Positions 21,501-35,683 of a stretch of DNA of 64,000 nt are shown here, one piece after another (position 1 is the stretch's first letter; each line of letters starts with the position of its first letter). The notes under the pieces are model-generated. The model searched no databases and had not been told where the DNA came from. It saw nothing but the letters and a program-made list of their open reading frames with translations. Origin of the DNA: Daphnia carinata (Eukaryota > Arthropoda > Branchiopoda > Diplostraca > Daphniidae); NCBI RefSeq assembly GCF_022539665.2, contig NC_081333.1, positions 7,004,971-7,068,970 of the forward strand, in the 5' to 3' direction. A program made the translations under genes and the position numbers.

Positions 21501-24500
21501 GAAATGATATTGTGATACACGTTCCTCTGGCTTTTATTTCCTGCATAATGTTTGGAAGATACGAATGGGCAACCCATCATAATTGCCCACTTTGGAACAG
21601 GCTAACCACCTTTGTATCCATTACCCCCCCCCCCCCCTTCGAAAAGGATATAGCCAATTCTCAGAATTAGGTATTTTTTTATCAACTAGTTTATCTTTCA
21701 TGCCAGGGAATTAATATTCAAGCGATTTCACATCACAGTCAAATGAATTCCAGTCTGATGTTCTAGTTCAATGAACAAGGAATGTCTATAAATTAGAGAC
21801 AGGTATTCAACTCACCTTGAAAAACGTCAATCCCCGGTGTTTCACTTGTGACTGGTTGAAACTATGTCGCGAAACGAAAACAGTTCACTTTTTTGGGGCT
21901 TCTAATAATTGAGCGTTGAATGGTACCGGAGTAACAAGTTCTCGATTGGAGACGAGGGAAATCGAGTGACCGATAAGCAGCTCGTCACGATGAATACTGA
22001 AGAGGAATTGTCCTCTTTTTGGTGACTCGTACCACCTCAACGACTAAAGGGCTATATAGAGGGGAAAAACTTTTCACTCCTCCCCTCCCCGTTGAACGAT
22101 GTGCAACTCTCAGCGGCGTCGGCGTCGCTGATCCCGTTGCTGCATCATCCACCGAGAGAATCATCATCACTGTTGCAATCGACGAAGTCTTTTCTTCTTT
22201 TTTTGATATCTAAAGGTTAGATTGCTGATGACCAACAGTGACGAGGCAATCAAACGATGACTGAGATTGAAACGAAGCTACACACTACGCACAACTAGTA
22301 AAGAATGATAATGAAATCATTTCGGTCATCAAATGACCAGTTCTGTTCGTATGGAGCTAATGAGGCTGCTTGGATACGACAACTTTGTACACGCAATCCT
22401 CCACATGTCCGTTGGATTTCTGTTGGATGTCTTTGCTAATTTCAACCTCCGAATTTGCTGTGATCTTTCCTCTCGACATCCAGCTCAACTCCTACGACAT
22501 CATTATGACGAACTGCACTAAAAAAAAAAACAACAAAGAATAGCTTTTTATGAAACGTTGCCATATTTTAAGTATGTATTCCAATTGAACGTGTATTTTA
22601 TTTATTCTCTAAAAATAAACTGCGATTGAAAAAAGGCAGCTTTACGGCAATTTTCAACAGCACAGTTCAACGAAGACAGAAATCTCTGTTTTTGTCTTTT
22701 GATGCTTCGTTAAGGATTCTACATTTATAGTAAAATAGGGGAGAAAATCAAACTTTGGGTCTGCCTTGATCTCTTCCGTACGCTCAGCAGCCGAGTACAT
22801 CTCGTCTTGATAACATCTTCCGTTATCAACCAGCAGCAATTGACAGCGTATGATAATAAAGCGTGTACTTATTACACGCAAAAGCACGAGTGATGTGGCT
22901 CGTTACTTCCGTCGTTGTGCCAAAATTCAATCTTGGATGTAGTTACTCTTTGATACCATTCGCTTCCTGTCTGTGCTCCCTTTCAGAACTATACAGCGAC
23001 CCAATCAAACAATTGTACAACGAATACACTATAATGATATGCAAGGTTATGGTCTATTGATGTCGAGTCAACACCGGAGAACTATGGCAGGTTTTATTTT
23101 TTTTTTGTTGTACTCGTGTGCTGTGGTTGTATACGCAAATCATATGCAAAATATAACTTTCTACTTTACAGCTGAAAGTCTTTTTTCTACTTGCGTTGGC
23201 TGCTTATTGATGCGCGTAAATCCTACACACACACACACGAAAAAAGAAGGAGGTAAAGGAAGCTATAGGCTATATGGCATTATTCACATAATATTCAAAG
23301 AGGCGAACAAAGCGAAGAATATATACAGAGAGATGATAGAAATGAAGAGAGTCGAGTCAGTCTAAGATATAGAGAGCGAGAACTGGTTGATGATTGATTA
23401 TTCAATGCTATGTGTGTGTGTGTGTGTGGAGAGAGCGCTCGTCGTGATTCGATGCCGCATGCAAATTTGTTCAACCGCAGAAAAGAAGCTGAGATGATGA
23501 GCGCTGCAATCTCAACGACAGACTTCATGTAGACAAAAATAGCCGGCAGCATTCGATATAGTGAAAATAAATCTGTTGGACGAATTGGAAATGCAACTCC
23601 AGAGGGCAAAACAACGAGGAGACAAGGAACATGACAAATGTTCGAATAACGCGCGAATGATTTCGCGTACACACAACAGTAAACAATAAATAGTCTATGC
23701 GTTATACGACTGTATACTTTTGAAACATGTGTTTGTAGATAGATGGTGATGCGGTGCATAATCTACGTGCGGTCCCAAAAATCACTCAGTCTCCCTTTTC
23801 ATGTCTTCAGCTTTTTATCTATCGATCGTCGTCAACGACGTCGTTTTGTTTTGTTTTTTTATTCGAGATTTATTTCTTCTTCTTTTTTTTTTTTTTTTGT
23901 GTCTGTATTTGTCTGTTCGTGCAACTCGCTCGATTGTTTTCCACACAGATTTAGGCCGGGCACGAGAGAAAACAGTGAAGCATTCGAAATGGCGACTGAA
24001 CGTTGACGGGCCAAAATAACAAAACAAAACCAAAAAGTCCGGGAGAGAAAGAGAAATACGAAAAAAACTGTGTTGTCACAACACATCAGACCAGTCGGCC
24101 GTTTTACCCCCTCTTAGCACGAGTTTTTTTTTTTTATTCTGATGTTATTCAATCCATGATTTCTATTTAATAGTTTCTTCCTGCGGTATTTTACTACAAT
24201 CTACGAAAAAAAAGTTGTTATGTCATTAATGTTTGATCTGATAATTCCTACGTCATTTGACGCAACAGAGGGGACACGTTAGCGAAATAAAATTGCCAAA
24301 ACATTTGAACTACACACCCGTAATTGAAATCTCCTCAACGTATGCAAATATAGTGTGGCCCTGTACACGGCACGTGTAACAGATGCATTTAACAAACACG
24401 GACACGGGTCCTGTAAGCTCCTACAGTCCTACACTTGTTTTCTTCATCTACTCTATACTAAACCAGTGTGTATCTATAGCTGTTACACACACAATGTTCC

Positions 24501-25180
24501 TTCTACGACCTGCTTTCATTTTTCAGTTCGTCATTTGCTCTGCAGATATACAAGCACGTCGTGCTGCTCTTTTTCCACCATAGCTGCGCTCTGTTTCTAT
24601 CTCTCTCTCTTGCCTTATATTCCACTCCAGCTTTCAAAACTTATAATTGCTCGTGTGTGTACGTTCGGAATGGAGCGTGCTCGATCCTTATTCCGCGTCT
24701 CTCTCTCTCTCTCTCCTTATATTCCTGCCCACATGCAGATGAAGAGAACGCAGCAATACTGAAGAGGCAGCTAGTGCCTAGTTTAGTAGATATATATGTG
24801 AGACATGTATATATATATATCCTCACCCCCACTTGCATAATCACGAGTATAGCTCTCCTATCGAACAGTGGGTGGTAGGGAACCTTCCCTAATTAAATTC
24901 ATTAATAAGCCCCCCTTCTCCATATAGGCATGACGTTGGTAGAAAAGTCTATGGATCAAAACGATAGCTAGGCTAAATCTTATATAGAGGCCTATATCTT
25001 TTCCAATTCAAACAAAATAATACCTTAGTTTATTATTATTTCAAAAATAGGTCTACGTCATAGTCTCTAGTGTTTTAAAACAAGAAGAACGTAAACTGAG
25101 TGGAAGCAATGGGGAACGAGTGAACACACTTCAACTGTCAAGTGTCGTTTACACACTCTTGCGTGATGATCGCTACTTGG

Positions 25181-25199
25181 TGTGTGTGTGTGTGTGTGT
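25181..25199. repeat. TG microsatellite
   Basis: About nine TG units in the gene-free region. A similar run is at 23411-23428. Confidence 0.85.
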
Positions 25200-28100
25200 C
25201 TAAAGAGCAACACACCAGTTTGCCGAAACAACCGACTTGTCTTTCTGTGGCCAGTTTTCTCAGTAACTCGTGATATTGGACCCTCGACGATGACACTCTT
25301 GTGATGATGCAGCAGCGTGAAAATGCGTTGCGCCTCCCACCACTGCCGTGTTTATAGACGTCCGCGTCTCTTCTTCTTTCACATTTAGACGCTTTTTTAT
25401 AACTTGTGTCTCGAATGTTTTTTTTTTGTTTTTGTTTTATAGGGACGAAACAAAACGGTCTGTTTAAGTTTCCTTTTTGCTTCGTTTATTAGACATTGTC
25501 GACACGGCCAGCGTGAGACTATCACGCAGGGCCATTATCATCCCCACAAGAAGGCAGAAATGGAGTAGCCTCGGGAATGGACGTGATAATGGCAGCACGA
25601 CACTTGTCAGCATTATAACTCGGCAGTTGAGTCTCTCCGTGTCGATATCATCTTCTTATAATTGCCCCCCTTTTTTTTTAGTCAGAATTTTTTAAATATT
25701 GTCAATAACTATGTATAGCGTGAGTCGTATATTTGGGAAACTTTTCTCAACGAGATAGAAGGATGGATGTTTCAGCTTAGCCAATTATAGAAGTATATCT
25801 TTTTAACGATTAAATACACGCTACATTGTTTATTATCGCAGACACAGCTAAGAGCAAGTGTAAAAGATAACAAAGAAGCCGCCCTATTTTATGAAACGGT
25901 CGTTACGGAACTCAAGACCAAAATGAGAAAAAACGTGACCGTTGCCGATTCCGGAGGTACGGCATTCCGACATCGGGAGCAAAGAGTTTTTTTGCAGGCA
26001 GAGTGAGAAAAAAAAAAGGTGTGACTTTTAAAGTAGGTAGGTAGGAAAAGTATGTAATAGCGGCGAAAGAAAATCGTGTTACAAGTTTTTGCGTGTTAGT
26101 TGTGGGATGGACAAAAGAATGAATTTTTAAAAAGATGGGTAGGGAAAGAATAACCAAACTTATCGCCAGTTTGATATTTTTTTACCAGCCCCCCAAGACA
26201 TCTTTTTGTGCTACATGTGGAGCACATAGTGTTCAAATACTGAAGAAGGGAAAAACAAGGACGAATGTGCAGCCTCATAGTATAGGTGTACACTGTACAG
26301 TCAGTACATGGACAGAAGTTAGCCATCATGTGGGAAACAAATCGTGTTCATAAATCAAAATTGGAATCGGACAAATGTAGTCTGAATATGTGAAAAGGAA
26401 GTGCAAGGAACTTCTATAAAAGAAGAATAAGAAATGAGACAAGGACGGTTCAAATCAATTCTAATTTTATAGATCTCTTGAATGTTTCGTTGCTAATTAT
26501 TAGGACGTTACTGCCTTCCTATTGAATTATTTAACAAATATGTCTGACGGAGGAAACATGAATAGACAAATGACGGTAACTATAATTTACACATCCCGTA
26601 TTTCCATCTGACTTTCATAAGTAAATAAACATTTTGCAAAGGCGTTCCTTCCGACATATATGCGCAGTTGGGCATCTGGTTTATACTCGTCGTTAAACAG
26701 AAGCATCTGCTAAACGAAATGAATATAAAGAAGACTCATTATATAGATTTATCGAAGTTGCAGAAAAAATCACGACAGTGAACGAAAGAGAAGAAAATCT
26801 ATTTTGCCGAACCAAGTTCGCGTTTGTCAAGACAACGACTTTTGGGTTTACAGTGTATACGACAGCAAAGTTGGCTCTGTCGATATTCACGACTCAATCG
26901 TTTGGCTGTTACCTTCTCGCCGTGCATCCTTGAAACTTGAGATCGCCAGAATTTGAATTGCTGAATAACAACTCCTGCTTCTATTCTCAACATTTCTTTA
27001 ATTCCATTCATAGTTGACCTGCTTCCACATGGGTTTTTACAGCTCCCATGAATCACTCATTTGAAGCTTAAATCTCGGCTTAGGTCGCCACTATCGTCCA
27101 ACCTCGAGTCATCCCCCGTGTCTCGTCTGCTGTAATGCACAAACAAAAAACTACACCACATAATAAGAAGCTAAAAAGAGATTAGCTAAGAAACTCGTGT
27201 ACAGGCAAAGAATTTGTGACGTAGTTGCATGTACAGTCTCTTATTTAATCTCAAACACACATCTGTGTAGAGACAGGCTTCGTTTTCATGGAGATTAGAC
27301 TCATTACGATGGAATTAAGTCGAGCCACTTGAACACAAGATTTATAAGATAAAGGAAAAGCGACCGTGAAAAAGAAATAGAGACAACGGCATCTAATAGC
27401 AAGAACAATGATAACAACAAAGAAGTGGCTTGTTGTTGAGAGTCAGTGGACTGTTGCTCCATCACGGCTCATCGGCGACCATCCGCCAGCAATAAGTTAT
27501 CGCTAACAAGCCTTTGCCCTTCTTTCTTTTTTATTGAGCTCCTTTGTAACGTTGCATGTAGAGCGTTGGCCTGTATTGATTCGATTGGCTGTCGCATGTC
27601 ACGCTCGTTTCCCCAACACGCAACACTATAGCATCAGATTTACACAGCAGATAAAAACATATTCCATTCTTCCCAGCATCTACTACACACGCAATCTATA
27701 CATAAATCGAAATATATTCAAATATTAGATTTTTAAAATTGGATTCTGTGATAAAAATCTATCGATTGCCCCCTCATCAAGGTCCCCGTGTCTATCCACT
27801 TGACTTTTCCGACTGATTTAATCGGCCAAGACAATCATTTATACATCCAAGAACAACGATATGACATCCCAATGTGTGTAGATAAGAGTGTCGTTGATGA
27901 CAAAAGCTGCTGCTGACTGCTGTTGTCACCAGAAACTCAAGTGATGACGTTTGCCATCATGATCTTACCTATAACTACGATCTATTCCAATAAGTTTCTT
28001 ACGCGCAAGGCCAGCGCTTAAAGAGAATATCGTATGGGTTTGCTGTGTTGAATGACTAAGTCAATTATCGCCCTCTCTACGTACACTGGTGCTGGTGCAA

Positions 28101-31100
28101 AGGACACACGACGACTCGAAAGCCACAGCGTCTACCACATCTATTGTACATTCTGCTCCTTTATAGAGTATAGATGTATAGCGCCGTGTGTGGCGTGTGT
28201 GTCTTTGTTGAACAATCGAGTTAGAGGTTAGAAGGCGCCAGCTAGCAGATATATATTCTACATACACAGAGCTCTATCTGGAACTGTTGGTTCAGCGTCC
28301 GCAACGTTCCAAGAGAGAAAAAAACCTTTACCGCGATTTATTATTCAGCATCAAATATGAAAGAACTCGAAGAAAAAGAGCGAGCAATCCAGAATACAGC
28401 GTGCAGCTCGTCTATATAAGAAAAGTAAACACGGGTATAGATGCGTAGCGATTCAGTGCATCGCGAGAAATAGTTTTGTCTTTTTTATTGTTTTATTTTT
28501 CTTTTCACGCGAGTCACGAGTGAATTGGTTTTATTCTCGTCTTTTTTAACTGACCTAAGCGGTTAGGCCAGCTGAGCTTGACTCGAGTGCGCAGTGCATG
28601 CGTCTATCCGTATTGAATTGTATGTATGATGTGAACGTAACCATCGAATTCATTGTGGAAAGTTTATACTAACCGCGGGCATACACCCATTCGAAAGTGC
28701 AAATACCTTGGCCTCTAGTTGAAGTTGTGTAAAGATAAAACTCTTTTGCAGAAAGCTCTGCAATTTTATTTTTTATTTTTTGTGTTTTATATTCAACGTC
28801 CTTTGCATTTGTGGTGCGTTTATTTTGTATTGAATTGATATAACGCAATGTCCACGATTCATTATAAACTAGGTACGTTTTAGTAGTGGATATTAATTGA
28901 GACATAATTTGTGTGTGTACAGATGGAGAACCTGCTGCCATAGTGCGGTATCACGACCTTGCAAAGTTTCAGTGAAAATCGACAGCAGCTCGTTAAGCTA
29001 CACGTCGCTTGTATCATCCGGTCCAACACCCAGTCTTGCTTGCTTCAATATTCTAACAAAAGAAAAGAAATTCAGACAATAGGTTGACGATCCTGATGTG
29101 CATTCCAATCAGTCGTCTTCATCTATCCAAACTTATATACGTTTTTTTGTTTTGTTTTGTTTTGCTTTGTATTCTCAATTTTTTTACCTATTTCTCTTTC
29201 CCCCTTTCCTATGTAAGCATCTGCACATACACCCACATTATATAAGAGTTTATTCACGTAACGGGGTACGCAGCAATTCCTCTGAAAGCCAAGGAAAAGG
29301 AGGGTTGGGCTTTCGCATAGTACTTTGTCTTTCTTTTCACTCCATCATTGTTGTTCCATTCATCCCTGTGTTGTTGGTTTTCATCTTTCTCGCGAATCGT
29401 TATTGTCCATATGAACAACTGAGATGATGTGGGAGGTAGAGAAGGGAAGGGTTTAGACAGTTGCAAATCGGGAGAGAAAAATAATGCACGATACCTAACA
29501 AGCAGATACTATACTATAAAATAAACAACGATCCATTTTTTTTCTTCTTCTCGTTTTTTCATCTCCAACAGCGGATGGACATGTGAATACACGCAACGTG
29601 ACTTGTTAGTTGACAGCCAAGAGCGAATTTTGTTTTTCTTGATGCTTACCCCAACAATCCTTCTTGTGTTTTGACTTTTCTATGTATACAGGATATATAT
29701 ATGTAAAAAATAACTCTTGTTTTCAAGTTCCACTCTTGCTGTTTGATCCGTCAGACTGCAACTTCGATCGATCTTTGCCCCGCGGAGGATTGAAAAGCGT
29801 GAAAATGGGACAGTCTTGCAGATAGAAATCCTCAACGTTACTGGACTCGAACGTTTCTTTTTTTAAGATGCTGTGGTATTTGAATCAAAGATTTCTCAGC
29901 TAATACTTCCTTTTGATGTTTCACGGAAATCGCGCCTTCAATTTCAGCTGTTGGCCATCGGCTATTACAATTCTGTGACAACCGGCCAACTACTTTTAAC
30001 CGGCATCGTAGAATTTGTGTAAAGACCAAGTTCTTACACACTCTAGTCCATTTTTACTCTTGTCGGATTATTTTTCTTCCCCTTCTCCAACAATCGCCTC
30101 AAAAACACACACAAAAACTTTTTTATTTTGTGGCTTGGTGATCGTTGGACCGAGAGACTGTTCCACAACATCGCGAGAGAGTTACGGTCCTTCATTGCAG
30201 CTTCGAACGCAGTCGTAGCGACAGTCTGCGGCCTACCGTATCAAAACAGAAGAACAATATCCCGATATATAAAAGTTCTACTTATGATGATAACGTTTGA
30301 AGCCAGTGCACATTTTCCCGAAAGATCGAGCTGCCTCAGCTCTATTACCTTATAAATAATTATTTTACTTTGTGTCATATCGTGGCATACTGACGTGTGA
30401 CAGACGTTGGCCTTCTGTTAGCTCATAACTGATTTACATTGAGATCGCATAGTCGACCGATTGATTAATTGACATCCAAAACTATTTGGCGCGCGTCAGA
30501 ACGGCAGATGATAGCTCATCTATCCATTTTTTCTATTGAGTTTGCAATAATAGTCTTCGATGCCACTACTTAGTTCTTTGTTCTCGTGACGTGTATACGT
30601 CTCGACAGAGAACTTTTCTTTTCTCTTTTGCCCACAAGTTGGTGAGTTCCACGTTCTAGCGCAATACACGCAACAACGAAGAAACTAGGCGACGAGTTTT
30701 GGGTACGTAGTATTTAACAGTGGCGCTGATGCTGTGATCGAGGAGATGTTTTATTGAATGCTGGAGGGGAGTATATATAGCATAGCAAAGCGTATAAGGA
30801 TTTACAATTCATTTCTCATGGCTGCAAAGGGAGAATCAAGAGAGTGCAGATGGAAGCATATGGGTTTGGGCGATTGAATAATCCAACAACCGACGCCAAA
30901 AGGGGACAACTTTATTTGGTCATGGCATCCAGCACATCCTGCACTTGAAAGTGGTCAACTCAATATCCAAGTCCGGTACATACCCATGGCGGAGAAATCG
31001 ACACACGCACGGACTCCCACACACAGTCAAGCCACAAGTCTGGTCCATGGTATAATCGACCAATAAATAGAGCGTGAATGTTTTGTTATATCAAAAGTCC

Positions 31101-34100
31101 AGCCTCTTTAGAGACGAATTCACACATGTGGTGGTAGCTAAAGAAAAAAAAAAGAATACTTTCAACGACACGATTTGCCACTCTAGGCCAGTGAGCAACA
31201 GTCTTTTACAAATGGACTCAAAGCTGGCCAACACGGAATTTTTTTATAAGACAACGAAAGGCCTACATTCTAAGGGTAATAAAAGATTTGGTCCATTGCT
31301 GGCGAATGTACGCAATTTATCGACTGTTGGACTCGATTAATATGTGGATAGTATGCGAACCTTGTGGTTTCATTCTCATTTTTCCTTTTCAAAAATATTT
31401 GCCGATTGGAAAAATAAATGAACTATGAAAAGATGAATTTCTTTTTCAGATTGATACTCGGCCGACCACTGAATACCTCTCTTTTTTGTCCTATTATACA
31501 CATTAATAATATCAAAAGAAGAAAAAAAAAGGAGATCGGGATGTGGCATTCAAATGACGAGAAAAAAGGCTACATAGAAATCGAAAAAAAGGGGACTAGG
31601 AATGAAAATTTCGTTGAAAACTAAACTACATTCCTATCATCCTACACCGGGTCGTTTTCATTTGCATTTTTTTCTCTATCCTATCCCTCAAAAAACGTCA
31701 TTTTCTTTTCCCCTTCCAGTGACGTAGTTTAGAAAGAATTAGGACTGATTTACATGGTACATATAAACGACCAAAAGGCTTAGACGTTCGTCTTTTGTTT
31801 GTTTTTCTCATCACCCATTTACTTGTGAGCAAAAAAGGAGGGTTTGAAATTACAAGCTGTAAGAGAGATTAAGTATAGAGGCATGAAAAAAAGAAAAAAA
31901 TCGTTCCTAGTGTTGTTGATATCGACATCTTTTGCTCTTTTACGTTTGTGCTACTGAGACCTGATGTAGGCAAACATTAGTTGTTATTGACCGAGCACGA
32001 TTATGTACGCAGACTGTCGTCAAACAACAGGCGGAGTAAAGAGAACAGCCGATGGAAGAAGAAAAGGTGATATTCGATCCTCTGTCAACAAGAAAAGGGG
32101 GGGGGGGGCCAGAAGATAAAACAAATCCCCCCCCTCAATACTCAAACAGCAGTACACGATATATATATATTTAGTCAGACTTAATTGAGCGGATCTGTCT
32201 TCGCTCAGATAATGTTCTTTGTTTTATGGAAGAAGAGAAACCTCCGTTAAGTATCAACAAGCTTCCACGTCGGATTGGACCATGGTCCGTCCTGTGCTGT
32301 GACGAGACGTGGGCTGAAAATTTTGCCGATTCCGGTCAATGAGGCTAGCAAACAGCCTAAACCAGCTGCTGTTTCAGTCTTCTACACATATATATTTAGT
32401 TGGTGAACTATAACAGTTTGCTTGCTATTAAATTGCTGTTGATGAACATCTCATTGAGTTTACCCAGAAACGAGAGGATATTACCAAGAATGACAGCCTC
32501 CCACTTCCTTTGGCTCATTCCGGCGGACTTTGCTGGTTCCACTGTTATATGCGTACTACACAGCTGTTGTGATGTAGAAGGCATCCTTTCCTTTTTTTAG
32601 TACCATTACATAAACACAACCAGTTATATCGCTTTTCACCACCTCCGTTTCACAGTTGATGAAGCTCCGTATATTAACTGTGTAGTCACAGAACTGTCTC
32701 ATTGCGTCAGACAATGGCCTCCAGTAATTAACAGGGTGCGACTTGTATAACTGCGCTGAAACAGGAAATAAAAACGACAATAAAAACTTGAATAGCAGGA
32801 GTAGTGCTAACAAAATTGTTAAATAGAATTGCCGAGTGATGAATTATTTTCTTTTCCCGTTATCTTTGTTAAACCTAAATTAGTCTAAAAGCGCAAGGAA
32901 TTCAAATACAGGAATTACGAAAACATGCGGTGGAGTTAGGGGTTAGGCAAACCCAAAGGGAATGAGTTGAATTTAACTTTACATTCGTCATGTACGACGC
33001 ACAGAGATTTAAAGAGAATACTTGCGCGTTTTAGGCTCAGAGGATGCCAAGAGAAATCGACCAGTGAATTACGAACTCTATAAGTACTAGAGCTGATTAA
33101 CAACTTGAACAGACAATGAAATCAAGCACATCGTGCACCCCCGAAGAAATATTCAGTTCTAGTAAATTTTCAATGACAATAGGTTACACCCAAGTGTGCT
33201 ACTATCGCGTATTGGGCCAGCAGGCAGATTCGCCCCTCATGGCCGTTTATATTGTTCTCAATTTTATCGCCGGCTTCATCTCCATTTTCTTCCGCTTGTA
33301 TTACGCATACAACATATTCCTCTGTAGCTTTTCATTATTTGCTAGAACCTCCCCCCCCCCCTTTCTTGTCTTTTCATCGCCAATTCGGCACGTCATTACT
33401 TTGCGTCCGCACGAACGCCACCATAAACAGCAAGTGAGACCAAGCCTTTTCAAGTGACACACACTTTTTCCCAACTAATCTTAAATCTTGTTTCACAAAA
33501 AACCCTTTTGGTGCTGCAACTTTATCGAAAGATGCTGGTCACACACACAGGGTTCTATATATATCGCATACTCATCTGTTTATTATGCAAATGATTTTAT
33601 GGACCTTTTCATTTCTTCCTGCGTCGCCTTTCAACAATCACGGCGGCTGCTGTTCATTAACTGCTGTCGAAATAAATGCTCTGTAGGCTTCGTGAAGCTT
33701 CTTTTGTTTTGGGCTCAAAAAAACCCAGTGCTACTCTCAAACTCGTTTGTTCTCAGCCTTCGATTGCCTGGTTTCGTTGAATTATCCTGTACGACGTGTG
33801 ATGAACTCTGTACAACTCTCGATCAAATGATGTGCGGGGTGCAAAAGAAAAATAGGTTTCAACAACTTGAACCTAGGTACCGAGTGAACTTATTCTTCGT
33901 CACTAGGCAAGTACTGCATGATCAAACGAATTGAGAAACTGCTTTTGATTGATGGGTTCTGCCAGCTCTTCACGTGAAATCGAGTTGAAAATTTTTTGAA
34001 AGTTGAGGCTGCGTGTGCCTTTGCCATCGTTTCTGGCTGCGCATTAAATCCGATTTAAAATTTCATTTTTGTTTTGTTTTTTTTTTGCAACGTTGCTTTA

Positions 34101-34386
34101 CACAAGTTGGGGAGGATTCAATCGAAAAAGGCGGAGGAGATGATTATCGACTGTGGGAATACAAAGATATCTATCTATAACGCCAGCCTATATAGTAACA
34201 CATCATCACCCTTAGGCCATAGATGACACGCGTCACATCCCTTTTGAATAAAAATGACAAAAGATAAAAAGCGGAAATAGAAATAGGAAAAGTCTGGTGA
34301 AAAGATAAAAAAAGGGGGCGGGTCGGAAATGACGGCATTCGGAAGTGGGAATCATTCGAAGACCCTTGCGGAGTGTCGTCTTCGGG

Positions 34387-34410
34387 GTATTATATAGTGG
34401 TATATAATAC
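34387..34410. repeat. Perfect 10-bp AT inverted repeat
   Basis: GTATTATATA and TATATAATAC flank a gtgg loop. It lies about 1.3 kb upstream of the IQGAP start codon. Confidence 0.6.
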
Positions 34411-35683
34411 TGAGGATGGGAAAATCGGGGGGCTCGATAGAGGGTCAAGTATGATTATTTATTATTATTCAAACGTCGCGCGCTGTTTTGTACAACTGTG
34501 CCATTCTCCAGATGTCAGAGGGAGATTGCACGCGTGAAGACTCGGAAACGGAGGGGGGGGGGAAAGTGGGGCCAAAACGGCTAGAGCTGCTCTGCTTATT
34601 CTCATCGTTGTCGTGTGTCCTCCACTTCTCTCTATTGTCTCTATGCGTATTTTCATTCCATTGGCGTGGGCTCGGCCCACCTATTCTCTTTCTTCTTTTG
34701 TTTGAGCGCGTCCCCTTCCTATTCGTCTACGAGCCGAGCGCGTGCTACGACAATAGACGTGGCCGAATTGTCCGTACCAAGAGCGGAGCGTGTCGATCAC
34801 TTCGCCAGGGTGTCGCTGCGTTCGGCGGCGACGAACGTCCAGAATTCAAAAGATTGCAAAGTCTTTTGAATTGTTCCGTACGAGTCAATCAACCTCATTC
34901 CAGTCGTACTCAGTGAAGAGAGAGTAGAAGAATTAACGCGTATGGACCATCAATGGCTATTACTGCCTCGAAAGCTTGGCTATTCGCATACAGCAGAGAT
35001 CAATCGAGATCAGGCAAAACCGATGGCTTAATAGGCGTTAATTGATTTGTGAAGATAACTGTCATTTAGTCGATCGTTAATCGTAAATCTCTTGTCACGG
35101 AACGAAGTCAAATTTGAAACGCAAGAAACGATGCCACTGCGAAACTCTTGCAATAAGTATGTAGTTATATTATTGTTTCTTTTAATAAAAAATTTATCAC
35201 TGCAAGTTGTTTCTAGTTACTATAAATGACGTGCAGGTTGAGAGATTAGATACTCGTTTGAAAATGATGCTTCGTTTGTTGGCTGGCACGCCATCTGGAG
35301 GACGCCTGTCAAACCTGATGAACACATTTAGGCGCGCGACGGTTAGAAAAGTTTCGCCATAGTTCAGACGACGGATTAATTTGAAAATTCAAATCATTCG
35401 GTTAATGTGAGAGCTACCAGTAACAAGTCATTCTACAGTTCTTAATGACTTCATCCATTTTATTCAAAATCAGCATTTTTTTACCTTAGAAGTATGTCCT
35501 ATTTTCTAAGTTAGTATAAGGCATTAAAGTCTTGATTTTATTTCTTCATCGTTTATTAAGGTAATTTAGTGTATAAAAAATGTAAAGTGGCATCAGGGAC
35601 ACTAAGACATTCTATTCGTCGATTAACATTGAATCTGACAAAAAATGTCTTTTCTTACTTTTTCAGGTATTCTCGTTTTTTAA

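Larger units (their letters stand above)
18516..35683. other. 17-kb stretch without a supportable gene
   Basis: I read both strands and found no frame with recognisable domains, consistent splice structure or convincing length. The longest frames (33116-33457 and 33488-33934, plus strand) look random. Simple repeats present: CT run 20367-20384, C run 21624-21637, AC run 23225-23238, TG run 23411-23428, TG run 25181-25199, G runs near 32097 and 34551. A 10-bp inverted repeat is at 34387-34410. Likely contents are regulatory DNA, 5' untranslated exons of the DIP-like gene on the left, and those of IQGAP on the right (an acceptor-like tttttcag at about 35666). No RNA gene was recognised, though small RNAs cannot be excluded by eye. 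Confidence 0.55.

Noticed and set aside
33116-33934. Two plus-strand frames of 113 and 148 codons in the gene-free block
   Set aside because: No homology is recognised and the composition is rich in Phe, Ser and Cys, as expected from translating AT-rich DNA.
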